9,600 nucleotides of DNA from Pseudomonadota bacterium (lineage in GTDB: Bacteria > Pseudomonadota > Alphaproteobacteria > Sphingomonadales > Sphingomonadaceae), in assembly GCA_023424275.1 (NCBI GenBank), contig JAFAED010000382.1, positions 1 to 9,600 of the forward strand. The letters are read 5' to 3'. Both the position numbers and the translations under genes were made by a program. Of this stretch, positions 1-7,077 are shown piece by piece. The notes beneath the pieces were generated by a model. It did no database searches, was not told the DNA's origin, and saw nothing but the letters and a program-made list of their open reading frames with translations. Position 1 is the stretch's first letter. The number at the start of each line of letters is the position of its first letter.

Positions 1-790
1 CGGGCAGCAGCGCATTCTTGTTGCGGTCGAGATATTTGACGAACGCCGCGATCCCGCCCTCGTAGAAGAGATCGTGGCTTTCATGCTCGGCGTGGCGCGC
101 GTCGACGAGCTTGATGCGGACGCCCGAGTTCAGGAAGGCGAGCTCGCGATAGCGATGCTCGAGCTTCTCGAAATCGAATTCGGTGACATTCTTGAAGGTC
201 TCGGTCGATGCCATGAAGGTCACGCGCGTGCCCTTCTTCCCCGCGGGCGCGGGGCCGTTGACCTTGAGCGGCGCGACCGAATCGCCGTGCTCGAAGCGCA
301 TCCAATGCTCTTCGCCGTCGCGCCAGATGGTAAGCTCCAGCCACTCCGAAAGCGCGTTGACGACCGACACGCCGACGCCGTGCAGGCCGCCCGACACCTT
401 GTAGGCATTATCGTCGCTGGTGTTCTCGAACTTCCCACCGGCATGGAGCTGGGTCATGATGACCTCGGCCGCCGAAATGCCTTCCTCGGCATGGATGCCT
501 GTGGGAATGCCGCGGCCATTGTCCTCGACGCTGACCGATCCGTCGCTGTTGAGCGTGATCAGCACAAGGTCGCAATGCCCCGCGAGCGCTTCGTCGATCG
601 CATTGTCCGACACCTCGAACACCATGTGGTGCAGACCCGACCCGTCGTCGGTGTCGCCGATATACATGCCCGGCCGCTTGCGCACCGCGTCGAGGCCCTT
701 GAGAACCTTGATCGAATCGGCGCCATAGGCGTTGGTGTTGGGCTGATTTGCGGGCGCGACCGGCGCCGTATTTTCTGGGGTGTCCGTCAT
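1..790 (-). CDS. gyrB: DNA gyrase subunit B, N-terminal part (runs off the left edge)
   Basis: GyrB is the ATPase subunit of gyrase, the type II topoisomerase that introduces negative supercoils with GyrA. The 263 codons present cover the GHKL ATPase domain and the start of the transducer domain. Visible ATP-site motifs are the N box EVSDNAIDE (59-67), the G1 box DNGRGIP (90-96), HAGGKF (116-121), the glycine-rich lid GGLHGVG (134-140) and GKKGTRVTF (184-192). [20 protein letters not shown] (31-50) and the [10 protein letters not shown] style fit GyrB better than ParE. The ATG at 788-790 gives the usual short variable N-terminus before [12 protein letters not shown]. No Shine-Dalgarno sequence precedes it, and a promoter-like element lies immediately upstream. 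The gene is intact as far as it goes; the rest lies beyond position 1. Confidence 0.97.
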   Translation of the reverse strand, partial: MTDTPENTAPVAPANQPNTNAYGADSIKVLKGLDAVRKRPGMYIGDTDDGSGLHHMVFEVSDNAIDEALAGHCDLVLITLNSDGSVSVEDNGRGIPTGIHAEEGISAAEVIMTQLHAGGKFENTSDDNAYKVSGGLHGVGVSVVNALSEWLELTIWRDGEEHWMRFEHGDSVAPLKVNGPAPAGKKGTRVTFMASTETFKNVTEFDFEKLEHRYRELAFLNSGVRIKLVDARHAEHESHDLFYEGGIAAFVKYLDRNKNALLP

Positions 791-794
791 AGCG

Positions 795-825
795 ATTATA
801 TAGGGTCGAAGGGCACAAAACCCAA
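795..825 (-). promoter_or_regulatory. Predicted gyrB promoter, possibly giving a leaderless mRNA
   Basis: On the minus strand a -35-like TTGGGT (825-820) is followed after 17 nt by a -10-like TATATA (802-797). A perfect TATAAT overlaps it at 800-795, with a 19-nt spacer. Seven bases downstream of TATATA is the A of the gyrB ATG at 790. There is no room for a Shine-Dalgarno sequence after the expected start. The AT-rich block stands out in this GC-rich DNA. This is pattern matching only; the start site is not measured. Confidence 0.55.
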
Positions 826-861
826 GCGAAAATGCGGCTCTTGGTCCTCTGGCGACGAGCG

Positions 862-890
862 TTGCGCGGGGACGCCGCGGCGGCTAGTTT
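862..890 (+). promoter_or_regulatory. Predicted promoter of the SH3-like lipoprotein gene
   Basis: TTGCGC (862-867) and TAGTTT (885-890) are separated by exactly 17 nt. Seven bases after the -10-like element is the A of the ATG at 897. As with gyrB on the other strand, this would give a leaderless transcript, and no purine-rich ribosome-binding site lies just before the ATG. Both hexamers are weak matches to consensus. Confidence 0.35.
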
Positions 891-896
891 CGCGGC

Positions 897-1331
897 ATGA
901 AACAAAGCCTCGCTTCCCCGCTCGCCGCCGTCCTCATCCTCGCGCTCGCCGCGTGCAGCCAGCCTGCACCCCCGGCCGACAACGCCCCCGCAGTCGCGGG
1001 CGAACCGCTCGCAACGCGCGCGGTGATGATCGGCACCGAGGGGCCGAGCCTGCCCGCCTGTTCGAGCATCAGCCGCGTCAAGGCGGGCGGCACCGATGTC
1101 TATTGGGCGCCGAACGAGACGCGTGCGGTCAAGGCAAAGCTCGCCGGCGGCGCGAATGTGTCGCTGTGCGAAGCGGCCGAGAATGACGCCTGGTTCGGCG
1201 TCGTCTTCGCCGCGCCCGGCACCGATCCCGACATGTGCGGCGTCGGCAAGTCGGTGCAGAACGCCCGCGAATATCAGGGTCCGTGCCGCTGGGGCTGGAT
1301 CAAGGGCGGAACGGTCCAGCTGGGCGGTTAA
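897..1331 (+). CDS. Small cysteine-rich lipoprotein, SH3-like domain candidate
   Basis: This 144-residue exported protein has a lipoprotein signal peptide: MKQ, a hydrophobic stretch (about 7-19) and lipobox LAAC with the acylated Cys at 20. A short Pro/Ala-rich linker (21-36) follows. The mature part has four more cysteines (55, 91, 114, 130), which could form two disulfides in the periplasm. The segment from about 58 to 142 reads as short beta strands with a WFGVVF motif (99-104) and a C-terminal WGWIKGGTVQL (132-142). That is the style of bacterial SH3-like domains, where a terminal W-hydrophobic strand is common. The SH3 assignment is an inference from pattern, and no function can be given. 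It is transcribed divergently from gyrB. No clear ribosome-binding site precedes the ATG. Its stop codon lies inside the first copy of an intergenic inverted repeat. Confidence 0.8.
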   Translation: MKQSLASPLAAVLILALAACSQPAPPADNAPAVAGEPLATRAVMIGTEGPSLPACSSISRVKAGGTDVYWAPNETRAVKAKLAGGANVSLCEAAENDAWFGVVFAAPGTDPDMCGVGKSVQNAREYQGPCRWGWIKGGTVQLGG

Positions 1332-1437
1332 AGCCACAAAAGCCCCGCATGCGCCTGTTCGATTTTTGTCCTTTGTGGCCTTAAGGCGACAAAGGATACG
1401 GACATGCGCGCCGGAACTGTCTCCTTTGTCGCTTTAG
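1328..1437. repeat. Four-copy inverted repeat family, consensus CCTTTGTSGCYTTAA
   Basis: Four related 14-15 bp units lie in alternating orientation. They are TTAAAGCCACAAAAG (1328-1342, minus), CCTTTGTGGCCTTAA (1370-1384, plus), TTAAGGCGACAAAGG (1381-1395, minus) and CCTTTGTCGCTTTAG (1423-1437, plus). The middle two form a 26-bp near-perfect palindrome (1370-1395) centred on GCCTTAAGGC. Unit 1 can pair with unit 2 (13 of 15 bases). GCGACAAAGGA (1386-1396) pairs perfectly with TCCTTTGTCGC (1422-1432). Two alternative hairpin arrangements are therefore possible. The first copy overlaps the stop codon of the lipoprotein gene. No T-tract follows the stems, so a classical terminator is unlikely. 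Confidence 0.75.
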
Positions 1438-1585
1438 AGGCAGGGCGGAGCTTGCGCGCGCGTAGGTAAGGGTCGACGATCCAAAGAGCCGCCGGAGAGG
1501 CTGGCAAAGCCGGATAATGTAGGAAAGCATTCTAGCTTTCGTCTGGAATCGACCGATACCGACCAAAAACAGCCCCATCAATAAT
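1438..1585. other. Intergenic stretch with no recognisable gene
   Basis: Between the two repeat blocks lie about 150 bp in which I see no convincing gene, RNA gene or regulatory motif. Part of it can be read as a short minus-strand frame that continues through the inverted repeats. That frame has no homology I recognise and no ribosome-binding site. Confidence 0.5.
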
Positions 1586-1659
1586 CGTCACCCCGGACTT
1601 GACCCGGGGCCTGCCTTCTTGAAGGAAAAGGCGGATCCCGGGTCAAGCCCGGGATGACG
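1586..1659. repeat. REP-like long palindrome between convergent genes
   Basis: The left arm (1586-1608) begins CGTCACCCCGGACTTGACC and pairs with the right arm (1637-1659), which ends AAGCCCGGGATGACG. The arms are identical as inverted repeats at 21 of 23 positions. The loop contains a smaller hairpin, CCTTC-TT-GAAGG (1614-1625). Palindromes of this CGTCAYCCCGGRCTTGACCCGGG type are widely dispersed in alphaproteobacterial intergenic regions (established knowledge). It lies downstream of both flanking genes, 49 bp past the stop of the eight-gene minus-strand cluster. It could help end or stabilise those transcripts, but it lacks a terminal T-tract. Confidence 0.85.
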
Positions 1660-1707
1660 AAGGGGTGTTGAACGATGTCCGCTTCCGACCCCAAGCCGAC
1701 ATCCCGT

Positions 1708-2217
1708 CTACCGGCAATCCTCGATCACGCGCCCGATTTCCGACTGCACCGGCAATGTCAGTGCGCCGCCGCCCAGCGTTTCGAGCGCGAAGCGGCCGCG
1801 GCTGAAGGCGATGCGGTCGAGCCGCGGGTCGCGGTTGGTCAGGTTTGCGCTCCCGCCGTCGAAGCGGATCTGGTCGGTCCCGGCGCTGGTGCGCAGGCTG
1901 ATATTTCCCGAAAGCGCCGACGTCATCCGGATGCCGCTGCCGCTGCAGGTCAGGCTGAGCAGCGGGTTGGCGCCGCCCGTCGGGACGAAGGCCGCGGTGC
2001 GGCTGCCCGCATCATAGCGCCAGGCGCCGGCATCGACGGCGCGATCCTCCCAACCGGCGGTCGGGGTTGGCAGCGGCGCGGGTGTGGGCGCCGGGGCGAC
2101 GGGCTGCGGCGCGGCAGGTGGCGGGGCGGCGGGTTGCGGGATCGCCGCGCAGCCCGCGACGACGAGCATCAGCGCCCCCGCGATGCCATAGCGAAAACCG
2201 GGCTGCCTGATGCTCAT
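1708..2217 (-). CDS. Proline-rich lipoprotein of unknown function, last gene of the MoxR cluster
   Basis: The protein has 169 residues. It begins with a lipoprotein signal peptide ending in lipobox VAGC (20-23, Cys23 acylated). A Pro/Ala linker (28-53) then resembles the flexible tethers of outer-membrane lipoproteins. The globular part (about 55-169) looks rich in beta strands. It contains SLTCSGSGIRMTS (88-100), ISLRTSAG (106-113) and a C-terminal IEDCR, with two cysteines (91 and 168) that could form a disulfide. I do not recognise the family. The ATG at 2217 was preferred over one at 2235 because AGGGA lies 8 nt before it at 2226-2230. It also starts 2 nt after the nitroreductase stop, and the shorter product has a normal signal peptide. 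This spacing suggests translational coupling. Confidence 0.85.
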   Translation of the reverse strand: MSIRQPGFRYGIAGALMLVVAGCAAIPQPAAPPPAAPQPVAPAPTPAPLPTPTAGWEDRAVDAGAWRYDAGSRTAAFVPTGGANPLLSLTCSGSGIRMTSALSGNISLRTSAGTDQIRFDGGSANLTNRDPRLDRIAFSRGRFALETLGGGALTLPVQSEIGRVIEDCR

Positions 2218-2219
2218 CG

Positions 2220-2906
2220 TCAAAATCCCTGCCAATCAATCACGTCTTCGAGCGGTACGCGCGGCACCGGCCACTGGTTCACCGCCGCTGCAGTATCGGC
2301 ATAGCCAATCGCAAGCCCGGTGAACAAAATCTGCCCGTCGTCCAGCCCGAGCGTGCGGCGGATCGTCGCGCCGTACATCGCCCAGCATTCCTGCGGGCAG
2401 CTGGCGAGGCCATGTTCGACGAGCAGCAGCATCACCGATTGCAACCACATGCCCATGTCCGACCATTGCGGCGGCCCCATGATGCGCGAACAATGGAGGA
2501 AAAGCATCACCGGTGCGCCGAAACCCCGGTAATTGTCCATGAACTGAGCAAGACGGCCGCGCTTGTCCTCGCGCGGGATGCCGAGCGACGCGTAAAGCGC
2601 TTCGCCGACACCGAAGCGGCGCGCTTCCCACGGTTCGGTCAGCCCCTTGGGATAGATGTCATATTCGGGCTCATAGCCCTCGCGCCCCATCGCGGTTCGC
2701 GCGGCGACGGCCTCCTTCACAGCCTGCCACCGCTCGCCGGTCACCAGCGTCGCCTGCCAGGGCTGGAGATTGCCGCCCGACGGCGCACGCTGTGCCGCCG
2801 TAAAAATCTCTTTGAGCAGCGCCGGATCGACGGGCCGGTCGGTAAAAGCGCGCACCGAACGGCGGGTATGGAGCGCCTGGGTCACGCTGGTATCAATCGC
2901 TGGCAT
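2220..2906 (-). CDS. Nitroreductase-family FMN-dependent oxidoreductase
   Basis: This 228-residue protein belongs to the nitroreductase family: FMN enzymes, usually homodimers, that use NAD(P)H to reduce nitro groups, quinones or similar acceptors. Typical signatures are visible. RRSVRAF (15-21) is the N-terminal FMN phosphate-binding motif. APSGGNLQPW (41-50) matches the S-x-x-N-x-Q-P-W flavin site. WSDMGMWLQSVMLLLVEHGL (148-167) and the GLAIGYAD segment (197-204) belong to the conserved dimer and flavin core. There is no signal peptide, so it is cytosolic. The true substrate cannot be read from sequence. The ATG at 2906 lies inside the 3' end of the RDD gene (14-bp overlap) with GAGAGGA upstream, so it is translated as part of the same operon. 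Confidence 0.93.
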   Translation of the reverse strand: MPAIDTSVTQALHTRRSVRAFTDRPVDPALLKEIFTAAQRAPSGGNLQPWQATLVTGERWQAVKEAVAARTAMGREGYEPEYDIYPKGLTEPWEARRFGVGEALYASLGIPREDKRGRLAQFMDNYRGFGAPVMLFLHCSRIMGPPQWSDMGMWLQSVMLLLVEHGLASCPQECWAMYGATIRRTLGLDDGQILFTGLAIGYADTAAAVNQWPVPRVPLEDVIDWQGF

Positions 2907-3765
2907 ATTTATCCTCTCGCCGCTTGCCGAACAGCAATTTGCGTTCGAGCCGGGCTTTCAGTTGGCGGTAATAGCCGAGGAGAAAGACATGATCTTCCTC
3001 GGCGACGGGGCGGCCGATCTTGCCGCGGATCGTATCGGCGACTTCGCGCATCGCGCGCGGATCGCGGCTGCGCAGCACGCGCTCGAGTTCCTGCAATTCG
3101 AAAATGCCATAGACGGCGAGTTCGGCCTCGCTGAACTGCATGGCATCGCCCGCCGTGGCGGTCGCGATATCGGCGTCGAGTTTCGCACGCTGCGCCATCA
3201 CGACCCATGTCCCCGCGATCAGATCGCCCATGCGCATCCGGTCGCGGTTGAACAGCAGGAACAGGCTGAGCGTCAACGACCAGAGCACCCCGGCGACGAT
3301 CGTCCACGCCGACGCCATATCCTCGGCCGCCGCGACCCCCAGCATCATCAGCGGCAGGAAGAGTTCGAGCTCGCGGATAAGGTTGCGGGCGACGACCGCA
3401 TCGGCGGTCAGGCGGCCGCCGTCGCGCGCGACGACGCGGATGCCCGTCAGTCTCTTGCCCGGCGTCGCGGCGCGCGAGCCGAGTTCGAAGCCGATGAACC
3501 AGAAGGTGCGGAGGATGAAGGCGCCGAGCATCCAGACGACCACGGTGATGTCCGATCCCGAGCCGACGCCGATCCAGACCATCAGCAGGCTGAAGAGCGT
3601 CAGCGCGATGAGGATGAGCACGAGGTCGATCATCAGCGCGCCAAAGCGCAGCCCCGAACTTGCAATCTTCAGTTCAAGGTCGACGCCCTCGGGCGTGATG
3701 AACTGGCGGACCTTCTTCGCATTGGCCGCGCGCATCCGGGCATTGGCCTCGGCACCGGTCGTCAT
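2893..3765 (-). CDS. RDD-family membrane protein with a long C-terminal cytosolic tail
   Basis: This 290-residue inner-membrane protein carries the RDD hallmarks: GLRFGALMIDL (38-48, Arg40 and Asp47), FELGSRAATPGKRLTGIRVV (93-112, with the T-x-G-K turn) and NRDRMRMGDLIAGTWVV (173-189, Asp181). Hydrophobic segments lie at about 43-66, 74-94, 133-147 and 152-172. After the RDD core a charged, probably helical tail of about 100 residues follows (190-290). RDD proteins are often much shorter, so the tail is an added domain. Some RDD proteins have been linked to ion or antiporter activity, but in this gene context the role is unknown. The start ATG (3765) was chosen because it forms an ATGA overlap with the stop of the SpoIIM-like gene and has GAGGA 6 nt upstream. 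The frame extends further upstream only inside that gene. Confidence 0.92.
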   Translation of the reverse strand: MTTGAEANARMRAANAKKVRQFITPEGVDLELKIASSGLRFGALMIDLVLILIALTLFSLLMVWIGVGSGSDITVVVWMLGAFILRTFWFIGFELGSRAATPGKRLTGIRVVARDGGRLTADAVVARNLIRELELFLPLMMLGVAAAEDMASAWTIVAGVLWSLTLSLFLLFNRDRMRMGDLIAGTWVVMAQRAKLDADIATATAGDAMQFSEAELAVYGIFELQELERVLRSRDPRAMREVADTIRGKIGRPVAEEDHVFLLGYYRQLKARLERKLLFGKRREDKYASD

Positions 3766-4805
3766 GTCACATCCTCGCGCCGCGGGATGTAATAATAGGC
3801 GATCCAGAACAGCAGCATCAGCGAACCGATCGCATAGCGCAGCATCGTGTCGGTGATCAGCTGTCGGCCGAACCCTTCGAGAAGCCCGGCAATGAACAGC
3901 ATCAATATGACCCCGACCATCACCTTGCCCGCCGTTCGTCCGGCTTCGGCCGCGGCCTGCAATCGCCCGCGCGCGCCGGGAAAGACGACCGCGGTACCGA
4001 TCCTGAGGCCCGCAGCGCCCGACAGCGCGGCGGCAAAAAGTTCGGTCGTGCCATGGATGAACAGCCAACCGCCGAAATCGAACCCCAGCCCTTTGGACGA
4101 AAAGACCGCGATCATCGCACCGAGCCCGATCCCCTGATAATATTCGAGCATCATCGTCGGCACGCCAAAGGCAAAACCGAGCGCAAAGGAGAGGATCGAT
4201 ACGCGGCTGTTATGCGTGAACAAATAGGTCGCGAATATATGCAGCCCGCTTTCGCTATCGTCCGCTGCCGCCGCCTTTCCGTGGCCCAATGTCGATTGCA
4301 GATACTCGACCGTTGCGCGCGGGTCGCGCCCGCCTGCCATCTCTTCGTCGACGAAGTTGAAATACCAGTCGGGGTTGCTCGCGACGAGCGAATAGCTGGT
4401 CAGCGCGCCGAGGACGATGATCAGCGAAATGATGATCGTTTCCTTCCACACCGACCGCACCGCGGCGGGCCAGTCGTACAGGAAGAAACGGCGGATTCGG
4501 TTCCAGCGGCTTTCGCGCACCCCATAGACGAGGAAATAGCCGCGGATCGACAGCGCCTCGAGATGGTCGAGCAGCGCCCGGTCGAGGCTGGTCGCACGCG
4601 CGATCGACAGCGACGACAGGGTGGCGCGATAGAGCAGCGGCAATTGCAGCAGTTCGTCGCTGGTCAGCGCGGCGGCACCGCGCTTTTCCAGCTTGGTGAG
4701 CAGCAGGTCGAAGGCGATCCAGTCGGCCTCGCGCTCGGCGCGGAAGCGGCTGCTCGAAAAGGTCGGGGCGTCGAGCGCGCGGGAGGTTGCGGGCGGCGGG
4801 ATCAC
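3762..4805 (-). CDS. SpoIIM-family (stage II sporulation protein M, DUF95) integral membrane protein
   Basis: The protein has 347 residues. An N-terminal cytosolic helical region (about 1-115) is followed by hydrophobic segments near 123-141, 200-220, 226-240, 247-272, 292-310 and 322-340. The region FTHNSRVSILSFALGFAFG (196-214) and the HGTTEL motif (251-256) are typical of the SpoIIM family (H-N-x-R and H-G-x-x-E signatures). The segment 142-198 is a hydrophilic, acidic loop, probably periplasmic. SpoIIM acts with SpoIID and SpoIIP in Bacillus engulfment. In non-sporulating bacteria the family occurs beside MoxR/DUF58 genes, and its function there is unknown. It starts with GTG in a GTGA overlap with the stop of the DUF58 gene, and it ends in an ATGA overlap with the RDD gene. 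Confidence 0.92.
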   Translation of the reverse strand: MIPPPATSRALDAPTFSSSRFRAEREADWIAFDLLLTKLEKRGAAALTSDELLQLPLLYRATLSSLSIARATSLDRALLDHLEALSIRGYFLVYGVRESRWNRIRRFFLYDWPAAVRSVWKETIIISLIIVLGALTSYSLVASNPDWYFNFVDEEMAGGRDPRATVEYLQSTLGHGKAAAADDSESGLHIFATYLFTHNSRVSILSFALGFAFGVPTMMLEYYQGIGLGAMIAVFSSKGLGFDFGGWLFIHGTTELFAAALSGAAGLRIGTAVVFPGARGRLQAAAEAGRTAGKVMVGVILMLFIAGLLEGFGRQLITDTMLRYAIGSLMLLFWIAYYYIPRREDVT

Positions 4806-6118
4806 AGGCTGCCCTGCCTTTTGATGCCGAGATAGGCCTCTACCGCGCTCGCGCCCATCGCGTCGGCGGGTACTTCGATGACGTCTGCTCCGAGGCGCTG
4901 GAGCCGCGCGATCACGAGTTGCCGGTCGCGCAGCATCGCGGCGGCGACGTTCGACCGCGTGACATCGGCGCCCGTTTCGGGGCGCCGCCGCTCCTCGCTT
5001 TCGACCTCTTCGTCCTGGATGACGACGAAGAGGAGCCGATGCTTCTTCACCAGCCGTCCCGCGGCGCGGATCATCAGGTCGGCGCTCGTCGCATCGGTGA
5101 ATTCGGTGAAGAGGATGATCAGCGAGCGGCGGTTGAGCTGCGCCGACAGCGTGGTCAGCGCGAGCGTGAAATTGCTTTCGACATGGGCATAGTCGATCAG
5201 GCTCGCGGCGCGCTGCAACGCCGGGAAATCCTGCGTGTGCATATAGGCGGGGGTCAGCGCCTGCGGCTTGGCGGCGAAGGAGAAGAAGCTGATCCGGTCG
5301 TTGAGCTTGAGCCCGACATAAGCGAGCAGCAGCGCCGCCGACACCGCGCGGTCGACGCGCGGCATGCCGCCGACGGGCTCGGCCATCGTCCGCCCGCCGT
5401 CGATTGCGAGCACGACGCGGTTGTCGCGTTCGACGCGATATTCCTTGGCGAGCAATTTGACGTGGCGCGCCGACGCGTTCCAGTCGATCGCGCGCCGGTC
5501 CATCCCCGGCTGATATTCGGCGAGCGCTTCATATTCGGTGCCTTCGCCGCGCAGCCGCTGTTGACGCAGGCCAAACCAGCTGTCGCGCTGGAACAGGCGG
5601 CTGCCCTCTTCGGTGACCGCGCGAAGGCTGGGCACGACGCTGATCGCGCCGCCGATATCGAACTTGCGTTGCTTCCAGACGAGCCCGAGCGGTCCCGCCC
5701 AACGGACCCACAGCGCCTCGATCAGCGCCTGGCCGCGCCGCGAGGCGGTGAGTGGCAGGGCGCGGACCAGCGCGTCGCCCGCTGCGGTGCGGCGCATGTC
5801 GCCGGCGAGCCGTCCGCCTTCGGCGAGCCTTTCGTCGAGCGCGAGCGCCAGCTCGGCGCGGGGCGGAAGCGCGCGGCCGCTTGCCGCGAGCGCCAGATCG
5901 AAGCTGTCGCCGACGCCGACTTGATGCGGGAAGCGTGCGTCGAGCGCCAAGTGCCGCGGATTTGCGCCGGTGATCGTGTCGAGGATCAGGCAGGTGACGA
6001 CGATCGCGATCCAGCCGGGCGCGACGAGCCACAGCTCGGGCCGGATCAGCCCGAGCGCGAGCGCCATCGGGGCGCCCGCGAGCAGCAAGTAGATCGCCCG
6101 GCGGGTCGGATAGATCAC
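4802..6118 (-). CDS. DUF58 domain protein (vWA-like), membrane-anchored MoxR partner
   Basis: This 438-residue protein has two N-terminal membrane segments (about 8-25 and 28-48). A beta-rich region (about 55-165) follows, then the DUF58 core [20 protein letters not shown] (195-214) running into [12 protein letters not shown] (216-227). The C-terminal half has a von Willebrand factor A-like layout. Strand VVLAID (235-240) leads into GGRTM, followed by [10 protein letters not shown] (273-282) and [10 protein letters not shown] (333-342). The metal-site motif reads D-x-G-x-T (D240, G242, T244) instead of D-x-S-x-S, and E339 sits where many vWA folds have Asp, so metal binding may be altered. 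DUF58 proteins are habitual neighbours of MoxR ATPases and probably act as their adaptor or substrate-recognition partner. GTG start, GTGA overlap with moxR, and GAGGAAG upstream. Confidence 0.95.
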   Translation of the reverse strand: MIYPTRRAIYLLLAGAPMALALGLIRPELWLVAPGWIAIVVTCLILDTITGANPRHLALDARFPHQVGVGDSFDLALAASGRALPPRAELALALDERLAEGGRLAGDMRRTAAGDALVRALPLTASRRGQALIEALWVRWAGPLGLVWKQRKFDIGGAISVVPSLRAVTEEGSRLFQRDSWFGLRQQRLRGEGTEYEALAEYQPGMDRRAIDWNASARHVKLLAKEYRVERDNRVVLAIDGGRTMAEPVGGMPRVDRAVSAALLLAYVGLKLNDRISFFSFAAKPQALTPAYMHTQDFPALQRAASLIDYAHVESNFTLALTTLSAQLNRRSLIILFTEFTDATSADLMIRAAGRLVKKHRLLFVVIQDEEVESEERRRPETGADVTRSNVAAAMLRDRQLVIARLQRLGADVIEVPADAMGASAVEAYLGIKRQGSL

Positions 6119-7077
6119 CGCGGGACTTCCTCGCGCTCAAGCAGCGCGGCGACGACCTGTTCGACGTTGCGGCCTTCGATTTCGGCCGCCGCCGACAGGA
6201 TGACACGGTGGCGCAGCACCCCCGCGGCGAGGCGCTGGATATCGTCGGGAATCACATAGTCGCGCCCGTCGAGCGCCGCCGCGGCGCAGGCCGCGCGGGC
6301 GAGCAGGGTCGCGGCGCGCGGGCTGGCGCCGCATTCGAGGTCGGCGCTTTCGCGCGTCGCGCGGACGAGGCGGACGATATAGTCGACGATCTCTTCGGCC
6401 AGCCGGACGGTGGCGATGATGTCGATCGCTTCGCCGATCGCCGCGGCATCGGCGACTTGCGCGACGCCGAAATCGCCGACCGCGGGGCTTTTGAACCGGC
6501 CGCCATGATCGGCGACGATCCGCCGTTCCTCGGCGGCATCGGGATAGTCGACGACGAGTTTGAACAGGAAGCGGTCGAGCTGCGCTTCGGGCAGCGGATA
6601 GACGCCCTGCTGCTCGATCGGATTCTGCGTTGCGAGCACGGTAAAGCGCGGGCTCATCGCATGCGGCTCGCCGTTGATCGTCACGCGCCGCTCCTGCATC
6701 GCCTCGAGCAGCGCGGCCTGTGTCTTCGGCGGGGTGCGGTTGATTTCGTCGGCAAGCAACAGTTCGGTGAAGATCGGCCCCTTGGTCAGGGTGAAGCTGG
6801 ACGTCTGGAAGTTGAACAGGTTCGACCCGAGGATATCGCCGGGCATCAGGTCGGGGGTGAACTGGATACGCCCGAACGCGAGGCCCGTCGCGCGCGCGAA
6901 CGCCTGCGCGAGCAGCGTCTTGGCGGTTCCTGGCGGGCCTTCGAGCAGGACATGGCCGCCCGCAAGCAGCGCGATCGTCACCATGCGGGTCAGCGGCCCC
7001 TGGCCGAACACGACCTTGGCAACTTCGCCTTCGATCGCGGCGCCGAGCGCCCGCACGCTCTCGATATTAGCTGTCAC
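6115..7077 (-). CDS. moxR: MoxR-family AAA+ ATPase
   Basis: This 320-residue cytosolic AAA+ ATPase has the normal length for MoxR. Its motifs are Walker A GPPGTAKT (47-54), Walker B LLLADEIN (106-113), sensor 1 ATQNP (149-153), the arginine-finger region EAQLDRF (164-170) and the C-terminal lid with [13 protein letters not shown] (250-262). The pre-sensor inserts [12 protein letters not shown] (73-84) and [17 protein letters not shown] (113-129) are MoxR hallmarks. MoxR ATPases are thought to act as chaperone-like machines in maturation of partner complexes, usually with vWA/DUF58 proteins. The GTG at 7077 is chosen because AGGAAGG lies 9 nt upstream and the product matches the family length. 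The frame stays open upstream inside the DUF4350 gene, but that segment has no MoxR similarity. The gene overlaps the DUF4350 stop by 11 bp and the DUF58 start by 4 bp. Confidence 0.96.
   Translation of the reverse strand: MTANIESVRALGAAIEGEVAKVVFGQGPLTRMVTIALLAGGHVLLEGPPGTAKTLLAQAFARATGLAFGRIQFTPDLMPGDILGSNLFNFQTSSFTLTKGPIFTELLLADEINRTPPKTQAALLEAMQERRVTINGEPHAMSPRFTVLATQNPIEQQGVYPLPEAQLDRFLFKLVVDYPDAAEERRIVADHGGRFKSPAVGDFGVAQVADAAAIGEAIDIIATVRLAEEIVDYIVRLVRATRESADLECGASPRAATLLARAACAAAALDGRDYVIPDDIQRLAAGVLRHRVILSAAAEIEGRNVEQVVAALLEREEVPR

Noticed and set aside
1..790. ParE (topoisomerase IV) instead of GyrB
   Set aside because: The segments around residues 31-70 and 114-150 follow GyrB rather than ParE sequence.
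74..1186. A 370-codon plus-strand open frame antisense to gyrB that runs into the lipoprotein gene
   Set aside because: The gyrB reading frame is unmistakable on the other strand, and the frame spans a promoter region and two real genes in the wrong frame.
1328..1437. Rho-independent terminator for the lipoprotein gene
   Set aside because: The stems are not followed by a T-tract and the units alternate over 110 bp, which fits a repeat family better.
1381..1581. A 66-codon minus-strand frame through the intergenic repeats
   Set aside because: It reads through the inverted repeats, has no ribosome-binding site and shows no family I recognise. It is probably a chance frame.
3766..4068. N-terminal extension of the RDD frame upstream of 3765
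   Set aside because: It lies wholly inside the SpoIIM-like gene, has Arg/Gly-rich shadow composition and lacks RDD similarity; the ATGA overlap start is better.
4787..6259. A 490-codon open frame on the plus strand opposite the DUF58 gene, and similar long plus-strand frames across 2200-8400
   Set aside because: They are antisense to genes with clear family motifs, have skewed Arg/Gly/Asp-rich composition and lack ribosome-binding sites. Long antisense frames are expected in DNA this GC-rich.
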